NCBI RefSeq assembly: GCF_021233415.1
Contig: NZ_CP089466.1
Span: 434,001-498,000 of the forward strand
Source of the DNA: Halobacterium litoreum
GTDB lineage: Archaea > Halobacteriota > Halobacteria > Halobacteriales > Halobacteriaceae
Direction of reading: 5' to 3'
DNA length: 64,000 nt
Both the position numbers and the translations under genes were made by a program. Under the pieces are notes generated by a model that had not been told where the DNA came from, searched no databases, and saw only the letters and a program-made list of their open reading frames with translations. This document shows positions 16,289 through 25,907 of this stretch, in pieces; within the stretch, counting starts at the first letter, position 1; every line of letters begins with the position of its first letter.

Positions 16289-17932
16289 ATGGCGCTGCAG
16301 GTGACGCCCTACACGTTGCCGCTCGCAGTCTGTGGCGTGGCGTTCGTCGCCGTGAGCGTGCGCCTTGCGCGCCGCACCGACGACCGCTCGTCGGCCACGT
16401 TCCTCGCGGTGCCGCTGCTCGCCGCCACCGCGGTGTGGACGCTCGGCTACGCCGCCGAACTCTCGGCCACGACGAGAGCGACACAACTGCTCTTCGCGCG
16501 CGTCCAGTACGTCGGCAACGCGTTCACGCCGCTGCTCTGGTTCGGGTACGTCCTCGCCTACGTCGGGCATGCGGACGCGGTCGACCGCCGGTGGTGGGCG
16601 GCGCTTGCCGTTCCGCCGGTCGCTGTCGTCGCGCTCGCGGTCACGTACCCCGCGACCGACCTCCTCTGGACGAGCGTCGAAACCGTGCGCACCCGCGACT
16701 TCGCCGTGCTCGTCACCGACCACGGCGTCCTCTTCTACGCGTTCATCGCGTACGTCTACTCGCTCGTCGCCGCCACGACGGTTCTCCTCGCGCGCCGAGT
16801 GCGGAACGCACGCGGCCTCTACCGGCGGCAAGCCCTCGCCTTGCTCGCCGGGTCGCTCGCGCCCGCGCTCGCCGGCATCGTCTACGTCGCCGGCGCCAGC
16901 CCCGTGCCCGGCCTGAATCTCCCGGCGCTCGCGTTCGTCGTCACCGGGTTCGTCGTCCTGTGGAGCGCCCAGCAGTCCGGCCTGTTCACCGTCGAACCGG
17001 TCGCGTGGGAGACCGCCGTCGGCCAACTCGACGACCCGGTGTTCGTCGTGGACACCGAGCACCGCGTCGTCGCCGCGAACGACGCCGGTCGCTCGTTCAC
17101 CGACGTCACGGTCGGTCAACCGGCCGCCGACGCGCTCGGCGACGTGTTCGACGAACCGTACTGGAGCCGGCCCGGTGACCACGAATTCGGCGCACACAAG
17201 GACGGCGCAACGCGCGTCTACGACCTCTCGGTGACGCCCGTCGAACGGCGCGGCACCCACCTCGGGAACGTCCTCGTGATGCGTGACGTGACTGAACGCT
17301 ACCGCCGCGAGGAGCGCTTAAGTGAGTTCGCGAGCGTCGTCAGCCACGACCTCCGGAACCCCCTGAACGTCGCGCGTGGCCACCTCGAACTCGGCCGCGA
17401 GACCGGCGACGACGACCACTTCGCGGAGACCGACGAGGCCCTCGAACGCATGGAGCGCATCATCGAGGACTTGCTCACGCTCGCCCGCGAGGGCGAGTCC
17501 GAACCCGACGGCGAGGAGCGCTCGCTCGCCGCGACGGCGCGCACCGCGTGGACCGTCGCCGACTCGCTGGACGCCGACGCCCGCCTCGAAATCGGGGACG
17601 ACCGGACCCTCGTCGCCGACGAGACCGCGCTCCTCCGGTTGCTGGAGAACCTCTTCCGGAACAGTGCGGAACACGGCTCGGTCGAGGACCGGGACGAACC
17701 GGTGACGGTGACGGTCGGCGCGACCGACGACGGCTTTTTCGTCGCCGACGACGGCCCCGGCATCCCCGCCGAGGAACGCGACACCGTCTTCGACCGCGGG
17801 TACACGACGAGCGAGGACGGGACCGGGTTCGGCCTCGCCATCGTCAGCGCCGTCGCCGAGGCACACGACTGGAGCGTCGCCGCCTCCGAGAGCGACAGCG
17901 GCGGCGCGCGCTTCGACGTCACCGTCGAATAA
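16289..17932 (+). CDS. Sensor histidine kinase with 7TM input and PAS domain
   Basis: The product has 547 residues. Seven hydrophobic helices occupy about 1-225 (the HisKA_7TM type of input domain), then a PAS domain from about 240 to 345 (DDPVFVVDTEHRVVAANDAGRS), a HisKA helix with the phospho-acceptor in VVSHDLRNPLNVARG, and an HATPase domain with N-box RNSAEH, G1 DDGPGIP and G2 GTGFGLAIV. A CTTTTACA box at 16258-16265 fits a leaderless start at 16289. No response regulator is adjacent. Confidence 0.93.
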   Translation: MALQVTPYTLPLAVCGVAFVAVSVRLARRTDDRSSATFLAVPLLAATAVWTLGYAAELSATTRATQLLFARVQYVGNAFTPLLWFGYVLAYVGHADAVDRRWWAALAVPPVAVVALAVTYPATDLLWTSVETVRTRDFAVLVTDHGVLFYAFIAYVYSLVAATTVLLARRVRNARGLYRRQALALLAGSLAPALAGIVYVAGASPVPGLNLPALAFVVTGFVVLWSAQQSGLFTVEPVAWETAVGQLDDPVFVVDTEHRVVAANDAGRSFTDVTVGQPAADALGDVFDEPYWSRPGDHEFGAHKDGATRVYDLSVTPVERRGTHLGNVLVMRDVTERYRREERLSEFASVVSHDLRNPLNVARGHLELGRETGDDDHFAETDEALERMERIIEDLLTLAREGESEPDGEERSLAATARTAWTVADSLDADARLEIGDDRTLVADETALLRLLENLFRNSAEHGSVEDRDEPVTVTVGATDDGFFVADDGPGIPAEERDTVFDRGYTTSEDGTGFGLAIVSAVAEAHDWSVAASESDSGGARFDVTVE

Positions 17933-17978
17933 TCGGTCGTCCGCTACCCTTTTCTCCCACCCCACGCTACGACGTGGC

Positions 17979-18854
17979 ATGATTGCCGTTCGCGCGCCGG
18001 CGACCAGCGCCAACCTCGGGAGCGGATTCGACGTGTTCGGGGTGGCCCTCGACCGGCCCGCGGACGTCGTTCGCGTCGAACGCGCCGCGGAGACCACCAT
18101 CGAGGTGACCGGCGCGGGCGCCCAGTACATCCCCGAAGACCCCGCGAAGAACACCGCCGGCGTCGTCGCCGCCGAACTCGGCGCGCCCGCACACATCCGC
18201 ATCGACAAGGGCGTCCGCCCCTCCTCCGGGCTCGGGTCGTCGGCGGCGAGCGCCGCCGGCGCGGCCGTCGCGCTCGCGGAACTGTACGACCGCTCGCTCT
18301 CAGACGAGGAACTCGTCAGAATCGCCGCCGAGGGCGAGGCGGCGGTCTCCGGCGACGCCCACGCCGACAACGTCGCGCCCGCCATCCTCGGCGGCTTCAC
18401 CGTCGTGCGCGACGACGGCATCGAGCGCGTGAACGCCGACCTCTCGCTGGTCGCCTGCCTCCCCGACATCGTCGTCTCCACGCGGGACGCCCGCGGCGTC
18501 GTCCCCGACTCCGCCGCGATGAGCGACGTGGTGGACACGGTCGGGTCCGCGGCGACGCTCGTCCTCGGCATGTGCCGGAACGACCCCGAGCGCGTCGGCC
18601 GCGGCTTCGAGGAGCACGTCGTCACGCCCGCTCGCGCCGCGCTCGTGGACGGCTACGCGGACGCCTGCGACGCCGCGCGCGACGCGGGTGCGACCGGCGT
18701 CACGGTCAGCGGCGCCGGCCCGGGCGTCCTCGCCGTCTGCCGGGAGCGCGACCAGAAGCGCGTCGCCGGCGCGCTCGTCGGCGGCTTCGACGACGCCGGC
18801 GTCGACGCGACGGCGTACCGCACGACCGTCGGCGACGGCGCCACGATTCTCTGA
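17979..18854 (+). CDS. thrB: Homoserine kinase
   Basis: The product has 291 residues of the GHMP kinase family. The N-terminus MIAVRAPATSANLGSGFD, the ATP motif RPSSGLGSSAASAAGA and the C-terminal VSGAGPGVLAV are diagnostic for ThrB. It phosphorylates L-homoserine on the way to threonine, which in turn feeds isoleucine synthesis. It stands next to, but convergent with, the leucine/isoleucine operon. The gap 18855-18964 contains nothing recognisable. Confidence 0.95.
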   Translation: MIAVRAPATSANLGSGFDVFGVALDRPADVVRVERAAETTIEVTGAGAQYIPEDPAKNTAGVVAAELGAPAHIRIDKGVRPSSGLGSSAASAAGAAVALAELYDRSLSDEELVRIAAEGEAAVSGDAHADNVAPAILGGFTVVRDDGIERVNADLSLVACLPDIVVSTRDARGVVPDSAAMSDVVDTVGSAATLVLGMCRNDPERVGRGFEEHVVTPARAALVDGYADACDAARDAGATGVTVSGAGPGVLAVCRERDQKRVAGALVGGFDDAGVDATAYRTTVGDGATIL

Positions 18855-18964
18855 CGAAGATTCAAAAGGCAGGACGGGACCACCGTCGCGCGTGACCTGA
18901 CGACTCGACCGCGGCGGCGAGCGGGAGCGTGGCACACCGCCGCGGACGGCGCCGAACCCACCTG

Positions 18965-19933
18965 CTAGCCCAACTGCGCGAGCAACGCGTCCCGCATCTC
19001 CTTGGTGGACGCCTCGCCGCCAACGTCGGGCGTCCGCGGCCCCTCCGCGAGCACCGTCTCGACCGCGGAGCGAACGCGCTGTCCCTCGTCGTCGTGGCCG
19101 AGGAACTCCAGCAGCATCGCGGCCGACAGCACCGTCGCCGCCGGGTTCGCGACGCCCTCGCCCGCGATGTCCGGCGCTGAGCCGTGAACCGGCTCGAACA
19201 GCCCGCGCTCCGGCCCGAGATTCGCCGACGGCAGCAATCCGAGGCCGCCGACGAGACCCGCGGAGAGGTCCGACAGCACGTCGCCCGCGAGGTTCGGACA
19301 CACCACCACGTCGTAGTCCTCGGGGGACTGCACGAGATGCATCGCGAGCGCGTCCATCAGTGCGTCCTCGGTCGGCACGTCGTTCCCCTCGGCCACGTCC
19401 TCGACGGTCTGCTTGAACAGGCCGTCCGTCTCCCGCATCACGTTCGCTTTGTGCGCGACCGTGAACCCCTCGGGCGCGTAGTCGCACGCGAACTCGGCGA
19501 GTCGCGCCGACGCCTCGCGCGTCACCACGCGCGTCGTCGTCGTCACGCCGTCCGCGAGCGTCGCCTCGTGGCCCGCGTACACGCCCTCCGTGTTCTCCCG
19601 CAGGAACACGAGGTCGGTGTCGGGCTGGAGCGCGTCCACGCCCGGGTACGTGCGCGCCGGCCGCACGTTCACGAACGAGTCCACCGCGCTCCGAAGCGGC
19701 AACACCACGTCGGCGGCCGTCTCGCCCGCCGCGCCGAACAGCGTCGCGTCCGCCGCCGCGGCGGCCTCGCGGGTCTCCTCGGGGAGCGGGTCGTCGGTCT
19801 CCGCGGCGACCGCGTCCCCGGCGTCCGCGTGTACGAACGAGAAGTCGCCGACCGCGTCGAGGACGTCCACCGCGACCGGAACGACCTCCGCGCCGATGCC
19901 GTCGCCGGGGACGACTGCTATCTCCTCAGACAT
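18965..19933 (-). CDS. leuB: 3-isopropylmalate dehydrogenase
   Basis: The product has 322 residues. The isocitrate/isopropylmalate dehydrogenase signatures are [25 protein letters not shown], the AHKANVM substrate site, the catalytic region [18 protein letters not shown], and [13 protein letters not shown] for NAD binding. It oxidises 3-isopropylmalate to 2-ketoisocaproate. Its start overlaps leuD by 8 bases. It is the last gene of the ilvBNC-leuCDB operon. Confidence 0.95.
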   Translation of the reverse strand: MSEEIAVVPGDGIGAEVVPVAVDVLDAVGDFSFVHADAGDAVAAETDDPLPEETREAAAAADATLFGAAGETAADVVLPLRSAVDSFVNVRPARTYPGVDALQPDTDLVFLRENTEGVYAGHEATLADGVTTTTRVVTREASARLAEFACDYAPEGFTVAHKANVMRETDGLFKQTVEDVAEGNDVPTEDALMDALAMHLVQSPEDYDVVVCPNLAGDVLSDLSAGLVGGLGLLPSANLGPERGLFEPVHGSAPDIAGEGVANPAATVLSAAMLLEFLGHDDEGQRVRSAVETVLAEGPRTPDVGGEASTKEMRDALLAQLG

Positions 19934-20534
19934 CGGTGTAGGGGAGATTCGCAGCGGTCTCGGCCACGGCGTCGGCGTTCGACCCCATCAGCGCGGTCGT
20001 GTCCCAGACGCCGTCGACGAGCGCGCGGTGCTGGGCGTCGTCCATGTCCGCGTCTATCGTGGTGTCGCCGTACCGGACTTCCTCGTTCACGACGTCCACC
20101 TCGACGTCGCCGTCGGGGTTCTCCGCAATCCAGTCCTGGAGCGCGCGCACGTCCTCGGCGTCCGCGGTGACCGTCGGGATGCCGAGCGCGAGGCAGTTCC
20201 CCGCGAAGATTTCGGCGAACGACTCGCCCACGACGGCGTCGATGCCCCACCGCATCAGCGCCTGTGGTGCGTGCTCCCGCGAGGAGCCACAGCCGAAGTT
20301 TGCGTTCACCGCGAGCACGGACGCGCCCTGGTACTGCGGTTCGTTGAACGGGTGGGCTTTCGGTTCGTCATCGTCGTCGAAGCGCTGGTCGAAGAACGCG
20401 AACTCGCCGAGCCCGTCGAACGTGACGACTTTGAGGAAGCGCGCCGGAATTATCTGGTCCGTGTCGATGTCGTTCCCGCGCACGGGCACGCCCGCCCCGG
20501 TGACTTCGGTGACGGTGTCGGCGGGCCCGCTCAT
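19926..20534 (-). CDS. leuD: 3-isopropylmalate dehydratase small subunit
   Basis: The product has 202 residues. The swivelling aconitase domain is identified by [13 protein letters not shown] and [14 protein letters not shown], both near the N-terminus. It pairs with LeuC to isomerise 2-isopropylmalate to 3-isopropylmalate. The ATG overlaps the leuC stop by 4 bases (ATGA) and its end overlaps leuB, so translation is coupled. Confidence 0.95.
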   Translation of the reverse strand: MSGPADTVTEVTGAGVPVRGNDIDTDQIIPARFLKVVTFDGLGEFAFFDQRFDDDDEPKAHPFNEPQYQGASVLAVNANFGCGSSREHAPQALMRWGIDAVVGESFAEIFAGNCLALGIPTVTADAEDVRALQDWIAENPDGDVEVDVVNEEVRYGDTTIDADMDDAQHRALVDGVWDTTALMGSNADAVAETAANLPYTDV

Positions 20535-21955
20535 GCTTCCACCTCCGGGCGGCGCTCCAGTTCGCGCACGTCCGTCACTTCGCCGGTGACCGCCGCGGCG
20601 GCGACCATCGGCGGACTCATCAGGACGGTGCGGCCGTCCTTCGACCCCTGCCGCCCGACGAAGTTCCGGTTCGACGAGGACGCACAGCGCTCGTCGCCGA
20701 CCAACTGGTCTTCGTTCATGCCGAGGCACATCGAACAGCCGGCGCCCCGCCAGTCGAAGCCGGCTTCCTCGAACACCTCGTCCAAGCCTTCGGCTTCGGC
20801 GGCGCGCTTGACGCGCTGGCTGCCGGGGACGACCATCGCGCGCACGTCGTCGTGGACCTCGCGGCCGCGAACGATTTCGGCGGCCTCGCGGAGGTCCGGC
20901 AGGCGCGCGTTCGTGCAACTGCCGAGGAACGCCACGTCGATGGGATAGCCGTCCATCGTGTCGCCGGGGTCGACTTCCATGTGGGCTTGTGCGCTCTCGG
21001 CGACCTCGCGGTCCTCCGCGGGGAGGGCCTCGGGGTCTGGAATCGGCTCCGAGATGCCGACGCTCTGTCCGGGCGTCGTCCCCCACGTCACGGTCGGTTC
21101 GAGGGCGTCGCCGTCGATTTCCACCACGTCGTCGTAGGTGGCGTCGCCGTCCGAGCGAATCGACTCCCAGTACTGCTTGAGTTCCTCGAATGCGTCGCCC
21201 TCGGGCACCTCGTCGCGGCCCTCCAGGTAGTCGTAGGTGGTCTCGTCGGGTTCGACGTATCCCGCGCGAGCGCCGCCCTCGATGCTCATGTTGCAGATGC
21301 TCATCCGGCCCGCCATGTCCATCTCGCGGACCGCGGGGCCGCCGTACTCGTAGACGTAGCCGACGCCGCCGTCGGTGCCGAGTTCCCCGATGACGGCGAG
21401 AATCACGTCCTTCGGCGTGACGCCGTCGCCGAGTTCGCCCGTCACCTCGATGCGGCGGACCTGCTGTTTCTCCATCGCGATACAGCCCGTGGCGAGCACG
21501 TCCCGAATCTGGGACGTGCCGATGCCGAACGCGAGCGCGCCGAACGCGCCGTGGGTCGCGGTGTGGGAGTCCCCGCAGACGATGGTCATTCCGGGTTGCG
21601 TGAGGCCCTGTTCGGGGCCGACGACGTGGACGATGCCCTGTCGGCCCGTCGTCGGGTCGTCGAACTCGATGCCGGCGTCGCGGACGTTCGCTTCGAGTTC
21701 GCTCATCATCTCCTCGGCGGCGTCGTCGCCGTACGGCCGGCTCTGGTCGGCGGTCGGGACGATGTGGTCGACGGTGGCGTGCGTCCGCTCGGGGTACGCC
21801 ACGTCGAGGCCGCGCTCTTCGAGCATCCCGAACGCCTGCGGGCTCGTCACCTCGTGGACGAGGTGGAGGCCGACGAACAACTGGGTCTGTCCGGTCGGCA
21901 GTTCGGTGACCGCGTGTTCGTCGAAGACCTTGTCGTACAGCGTGCCCTCGCTCAT
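20531..21955 (-). CDS. leuC: 3-isopropylmalate dehydratase large subunit
   Basis: The product has 474 residues, the normal size. Key motifs are [43 protein letters not shown] and GCSMCLGMN, providing the Cys ligands of the 4Fe-4S cluster. It starts one base after the stop of the small repeat protein gene. It works with leuD in the leucine branch. Confidence 0.95.
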   Translation of the reverse strand: MSEGTLYDKVFDEHAVTELPTGQTQLFVGLHLVHEVTSPQAFGMLEERGLDVAYPERTHATVDHIVPTADQSRPYGDDAAEEMMSELEANVRDAGIEFDDPTTGRQGIVHVVGPEQGLTQPGMTIVCGDSHTATHGAFGALAFGIGTSQIRDVLATGCIAMEKQQVRRIEVTGELGDGVTPKDVILAVIGELGTDGGVGYVYEYGGPAVREMDMAGRMSICNMSIEGGARAGYVEPDETTYDYLEGRDEVPEGDAFEELKQYWESIRSDGDATYDDVVEIDGDALEPTVTWGTTPGQSVGISEPIPDPEALPAEDREVAESAQAHMEVDPGDTMDGYPIDVAFLGSCTNARLPDLREAAEIVRGREVHDDVRAMVVPGSQRVKRAAEAEGLDEVFEEAGFDWRGAGCSMCLGMNEDQLVGDERCASSSNRNFVGRQGSKDGRTVLMSPPMVAAAAVTGEVTDVRELERRPEVEA

Positions 21956-21956
21956 C

Positions 21957-22211
21957 CTACTCCTCGGCCTCCTCTGGTACCGGCTTCTCGCCGCCGCGCT
22001 CCCAGACGCGGTTCGCGGTGGCTTCCTCGTCCTCGGGGTTGCGCTGGCTCACGTCCTTCATCTTCTGTTCCCCGTTTTCCTCGTCGCTCTCGTCGTCGAC
22101 CCGCTGTCCGCCGTCCGCGGCGACCACCGGTCCGCGCTGGAACACGCGGCTGACCGCGTGCTCGGGGTCGGCGGGGTTGCGCTGGCTCACGTCGCCCATC
22201 CGGCTAGTCAT
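21957..22211 (-). CDS. Small repeat-containing protein inside the branched-chain amino acid operon
   Basis: The product has 84 residues. Two imperfect 20-residue units are visible: [20 protein letters not shown] and [20 protein letters not shown], each followed by RG, joined by an acidic linker ([11 protein letters not shown]). The sequence looks disordered apart from these units. The gene overlaps the end of ilvC by 8 bases and ends one base before leuC, so it is embedded in the operon and co-translated. An alternative start is ATG 22197-22199. I know no function; a bridging or regulatory role is an inference from its position. Confidence 0.75.
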   Translation of the reverse strand: MTSRMGDVSQRNPADPEHAVSRVFQRGPVVAADGGQRVDDESDEENGEQKMKDVSQRNPEDEEATANRVWERGGEKPVPEEAEE

Positions 22212-23259
22212 CGGCGGACACCTCCGTCTCGCGGTCGGTTTCGGCTGTCTCCGTCTCCTCGGCCCACGCGAACAGGTCGCGGAGGCGCTCGCCCACGTCC
22301 TCGATGTCGTGGTTCTGCTCTGCTTTCCGGCGCTGGCGGTAGGACGGCCGCCCGGCCTGATTCTCTGCGACCCACTCGGTCGCGAACGTGCCGTTCTGGA
22401 CCTCGTCCAGCACTTCCTCCATGTTCTCGCGGACGGACTCGTCGACGACGCGCTCGCCCCGGGTCAGGCCGCCGTATTCGGCCGTGTCGGAGACCGAATT
22501 CCACATCGCCGCCAACCCACCCTCGTACATCAGGTCGACGATGAGTTTGATCTCGTTCATGCACTCGAAGTACGCCATCTCGGGGCTGTACCCGGCGTCC
22601 ACGAGCGTCTCGTAGCCCATCTTCGTGAGTTCGGCGATGCCGCCACACAGCACGGCCTGCTCGCCGAACAGGTCGGTCTCGGTCTCCTCGCGGAACGTCG
22701 TCTCCACGATGCCGGCGCGCGCACAGCCGATGGCGTCGCCGTACGCGAGCGCTTCCTGTCGCGCCGTCCCGGTGGCGTTCTGGTACACTGCGAGCAGGGC
22801 GGGGGTGCCCTCGTCGGCCTGGTAGTTCCGGCGGACGAGGTGGCCGGGCGCCTTCGGCGCAATCATCGTCACGTCCACGTCCTCGGGGGGTTCGATCTGG
22901 CCGTAGTGGACGTTGAAGCCGTGTGCGAACTGGAGCGTGTCGCCGGCGTCCAGTTCCGGCTCGATGTCTTCGAAGACGGCCGGCTGGACGGTGTCCGGCA
23001 CGAGCACGGAGACGACGTCCGCCTCGCTCGCGGCTTCCGTCGGCGTCGTCACGCGCAGGCCGTCGGCCTCCGCGGCCGACCGCGACGAGGAGTCCTCTCG
23101 CAGGCCGACCACCACGTCGACCCCGCTGTCCGCGAGGTTCTGGGCGTGCGCGTGGCCCTGGCTGCCGTAGCCGAGCACGGCGACGGTCTTGTCGGTGATG
23201 TGTCGTCGGTCTGCGTCTGATTCGTGGTACACTGGCTGGGTGAAATCTGCGTCTGTCAT
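22204..23259 (-). CDS. ilvC: Ketol-acid reductoisomerase
   Basis: The product has 351 residues (class I, short form). The NADPH fold has VLGYGSQGHAHAQNL, the second motif APKAPGHLVRRNY, and the C-terminal knotted domain EAYFEC-type region is MAYFECMNEIKLIVDLMYEGG with the metal-binding acids. It converts acetolactate or acetohydroxybutyrate to dihydroxy acids. It overlaps ilvN by 4 bases. The C-terminal extension is acidic. Confidence 0.96.
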   Translation of the reverse strand: MTDADFTQPVYHESDADRRHITDKTVAVLGYGSQGHAHAQNLADSGVDVVVGLREDSSSRSAAEADGLRVTTPTEAASEADVVSVLVPDTVQPAVFEDIEPELDAGDTLQFAHGFNVHYGQIEPPEDVDVTMIAPKAPGHLVRRNYQADEGTPALLAVYQNATGTARQEALAYGDAIGCARAGIVETTFREETETDLFGEQAVLCGGIAELTKMGYETLVDAGYSPEMAYFECMNEIKLIVDLMYEGGLAAMWNSVSDTAEYGGLTRGERVVDESVRENMEEVLDEVQNGTFATEWVAENQAGRPSYRQRRKAEQNHDIEDVGERLRDLFAWAEETETAETDRETEVSADD

Positions 23260-23870
23260 TTCAAGTAATCTGGAACGACTGCCGTCTTCGTCTCGCCGCG
23301 CGCCAGCGCCGTCTGGCCGGTGCGCGCTATCTCCCGGATGTTGAACTGCCGGTAGGCGTCGATGGCGTCGTCTATCTTCTGCTCGTCTCCGGTGAGCTCG
23401 ACCGTAATCGTCCGCGGGCCGGCGTCCAGCGTCCGGCCGCCGTACATGTCGGTGATGGCCTGCACTTCGTGTGGCTTGTCGGCGTCCACTTTCACGACCA
23501 CGAGTTCGCGCGTGAGCGCGTCGTCTTCCAGTTCGCGGACGTGGATGACGGGGACGACCTTCGCCAGTTGCTTCTCTATCTGGTCGATGCCGGGGTCGGG
23601 TTCCTCGACGACGACGGTGATTCGCGCCCAGTCGTCGTTCTGGGTGTCCGCCACGGTCAGCGACTCGATGTTGAACTGGCGGCGGCTGAACAGCCCGGAG
23701 ACGCGCGCCAGCACGCCCGGTTCGTGTTCCACCAGCGCCGAGATGACCGTGCGCCGGGGCGGGTGTTCGGCCTCCGCCTCGGGGTCGATGCGGATGCCCT
23801 GGGAGTTCCGGCGGCCCGTCGGCCGTTCGCGGTCCTCGGGCGCCGGGCCGGGCAGTCCCTGCCCGCTCAT
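23256..23870 (-). CDS. ilvN: Acetolactate synthase small (regulatory) subunit
   Basis: The product has 204 residues. After a 40-residue Arg/Pro/Glu-rich lead, an ACT domain begins at TVISALVEHEPGVLARVSGLFSRR (about 40-110), followed by the second regulatory domain. It confers valine-type feedback on IlvB. Start ATG 23868-23870 overlaps the ilvB stop (ATGA). The long unstructured lead before the ACT domain is longer than in bacterial IlvN. Confidence 0.94.
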   Translation of the reverse strand: MSGQGLPGPAPEDRERPTGRRNSQGIRIDPEAEAEHPPRRTVISALVEHEPGVLARVSGLFSRRQFNIESLTVADTQNDDWARITVVVEEPDPGIDQIEKQLAKVVPVIHVRELEDDALTRELVVVKVDADKPHEVQAITDMYGGRTLDAGPRTITVELTGDEQKIDDAIDAYRQFNIREIARTGQTALARGETKTAVVPDYLK

Positions 23871-25654
23871 AGGTGGCCCTCCGACAGCGCGAACTGTCCG
23901 TTGTCGCCGCCCGAGGGGACCATCGGGTAGACGTTCTCCGTCGGGTCGATGTAGACGTCCACGACGCTCGGGCCGTCGACGGCCAGCGCCTCTTGGACGG
24001 TGTCGGCCACGTCGTCGTACTCCTCGATGCGGAAGCCCGCGACGCCGAACGCCTCCGCGAGGCGGTCGAACTGCGGCACCCACGGGTACTCCGAGGCCAT
24101 CCGGCGTCCTTCGAAGAAGGCGTCCTGCCACTGGCGCACCATCCCGATGGCCTCGTTGTTCAACACGAACACCGTGATGTCGAGGTTCTCGCGGGCCGCG
24201 ACGACGAGTTCCTGACACGTCATCAGGAACGACCCGTCGCCGTCGAAGCAGACGACCGACTGGTCGTCGTCGGCCGCGAGTCGCGCGCCGACGGCGGCGG
24301 GGACGCCGTATCCCATCGTGCCGAGGCCGTGGCTCGAAATCCACGTCCGGGGCTCGGTGTACGTCCAGTACTGGCAGGCCCACATCTGGTGTTGGCCGAC
24401 GCCCGTCGTGACAATCGTGTCGTCGTCGGTGGCTTCGTCCACCGTCTCGACGACGTACTGCGGTTTCACGGGGTCGTCCTCGGACACCGCGTAGTCCATC
24501 GGGTACTCGGCCTGCCACTCGGCGCACTGGTCGCGCCACGCCTCGGTGTCCGGCGAGTTCGGCATCGCGTCGGCAATCTGTTCGACGACGGTTCCGGCGT
24601 CCCCGACCAGCGGGTGGTCGGCCTCGACGTTCTTCGAGATTTCAGCCGGGTCGATGTCCACGTGGACGACCTCGGCGTCCGGCGCGAACGAGTCGACGCC
24701 GCCCGTGAGTCGGTCGTCGAAGCGCGTGCCGACCGCAATCAGGCAGTCGGTGAGCGTGATTGCCATGTTCGCGTAGCCGGTGCCGTGCATCCCCGCCATC
24801 TCCATCGAGAGGTCGTGGTCCTCGGGGAACGCGCCGATGCCGGGCATCGTCGTCACCACGGGAATCCCGTGCTCGACGGCGAACGCGCGGACTTCGTCGG
24901 TCGCTTCGCCCTTGATGACACCGCCGCCCGCGAGAATCACGGGGCGGTCGGCGGCCGCGATGGTTTCGGCGGCCTCCTCGACGTCTTCGGCGTCGGCGCG
25001 CTCCCGGACGCGCACCGTGTCCGGAACGGACGGTTCGCTCGCGCCGGCGTCGGTGTCGTCGGTCGTCACGTCCTTCGGCAGGTCGACGAGCGTCGGTCCC
25101 TGCCGGCCGTTCGCGGCGAGCGCGAACGCCGTGCTCACGTCGTCGCCGACGGTGTCGGCGCTCGACGCGAAATAGTTCGACTTCGTGATGGGCGTCGTGA
25201 CGCCGACCGTGTCGGTCTCCTGGAACGCGTCGTTCCCGACCAACTCCGTGGGGACCTGGCCGGTCAGCGCGACCACCGGGTCGGAGTCCATGTTGGCGTC
25301 CGCCAGCCCGGTGACGAGGTTCGTCGCGCCGGGGCCGGAGGTCGCCATGCAGACGCCGGGGTCGCCCGTGACCGCGCCGTAGGCGTCCGCGGCGTGCGCG
25401 GCCGCCTGCTCGTGGGCCATCGTCACGTGGCGAATCCCGGAGTCGTAGAGCGCGTCGTAGACGGGCATGATGGCGCCGCCCTGCACGCCGAACACGGTGT
25501 CGACGCCCGCGCCTTCGAGCGTCGCGACGACCGAGGACGCGCCGGTCTGTCCGGTCGTCGCTCCGTCGTCGGGCGTCTCGTCGGCGCCCTCGGTCGGCGC
25601 CGCGTCGTCGGCTGACGCGCCGGTCGGCTCTCGCACCGTTCCCTGTTCTGTCAT
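23867..25654 (-). CDS. ilvB: Acetolactate synthase large (catalytic) subunit
   Basis: The product has 595 residues. A 50-residue acidic, Thr/Ala-rich lead precedes the thiamine-diphosphate enzyme core: GVDTVFGVQGGAIMPVYDAL, the catalytic Glu in HVTMAHEQAAAHAADAYG, and the ThDP motif GDGSFLMTCQELVVA. It condenses pyruvate with pyruvate or 2-ketobutyrate. ATG 25652-25654 is chosen because a GGAGGGGG ribosome-binding sequence (complement of about 25660-25667) stands before it; GTG 25669 would add five residues. It is the first gene of the operon and follows a structured leader. Confidence 0.95.
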   Translation of the reverse strand: MTEQGTVREPTGASADDAAPTEGADETPDDGATTGQTGASSVVATLEGAGVDTVFGVQGGAIMPVYDALYDSGIRHVTMAHEQAAAHAADAYGAVTGDPGVCMATSGPGATNLVTGLADANMDSDPVVALTGQVPTELVGNDAFQETDTVGVTTPITKSNYFASSADTVGDDVSTAFALAANGRQGPTLVDLPKDVTTDDTDAGASEPSVPDTVRVRERADAEDVEEAAETIAAADRPVILAGGGVIKGEATDEVRAFAVEHGIPVVTTMPGIGAFPEDHDLSMEMAGMHGTGYANMAITLTDCLIAVGTRFDDRLTGGVDSFAPDAEVVHVDIDPAEISKNVEADHPLVGDAGTVVEQIADAMPNSPDTEAWRDQCAEWQAEYPMDYAVSEDDPVKPQYVVETVDEATDDDTIVTTGVGQHQMWACQYWTYTEPRTWISSHGLGTMGYGVPAAVGARLAADDDQSVVCFDGDGSFLMTCQELVVAARENLDITVFVLNNEAIGMVRQWQDAFFEGRRMASEYPWVPQFDRLAEAFGVAGFRIEEYDDVADTVQEALAVDGPSVVDVYIDPTENVYPMVPSGGDNGQFALSEGHL

Positions 25655-25669
25655 CGATACCCCCTCCAC

Positions 25670-25699
25670 GGTGTCGTGTCGCGGTGTCGTGGTGTCGTG
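25670..25699 (-). repeat. Three CACGACACC repeats between leader hairpin and ilvB ribosome-binding site
   Basis: On the minus (transcribed) strand CACGACACC occurs at 25691-25699, 25683-25691 and 25670-25678. The copies end just before the GGAGGGGG sequence of ilvB. Direct repeats in this place could be a protein-binding site on RNA or DNA, or alternative pairing partners for the leader. This is a direct observation; the role is unknown. Confidence 0.6.
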
Positions 25700-25714
25700 T
25701 GCATGTCGGCTGCT

Positions 25715-25807
25715 GCGGTGGCTGTCGGTCGAGCGCTGTACGAATCGGGACGAGGAGAGTGAGGTGTAGGGGAGCTTACGCCCCTACAATACCGACAGCC
25801 ACACCGC
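25715..25807 (-). promoter_or_regulatory. Structured leader (nested hairpin) of the ilvBNC-leuCDB operon
   Basis: In the transcript, GCGGTG-UG-GCUGUCGGU pairs with ACCGACAGC-CACCGC (plus-strand arms 25715-25729 and 25791-25807), a 15-bp stem with a 2-base bulge. Inside it GTAGGGG (25766-25772) pairs with CCCCTAC (25781-25787) around an 8-base loop. The 253-base gap between leuA and ilvB holds this structure, a TTTAC-type promoter candidate near 25872, and the CACGACACC repeats. Attenuation or ligand control by branched-chain amino acids is an inference. Confidence 0.6.
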
Positions 25808-25907
25808 TGACCGCGAGTCGACGACGTGCGGTGTGCGGTAGCATCGTACGCTGGTCGAGGGGAGCCGGGCGTAAAGCAGTTGCTCGGCGCGCAACGTTTG
25901 CCGGGCA

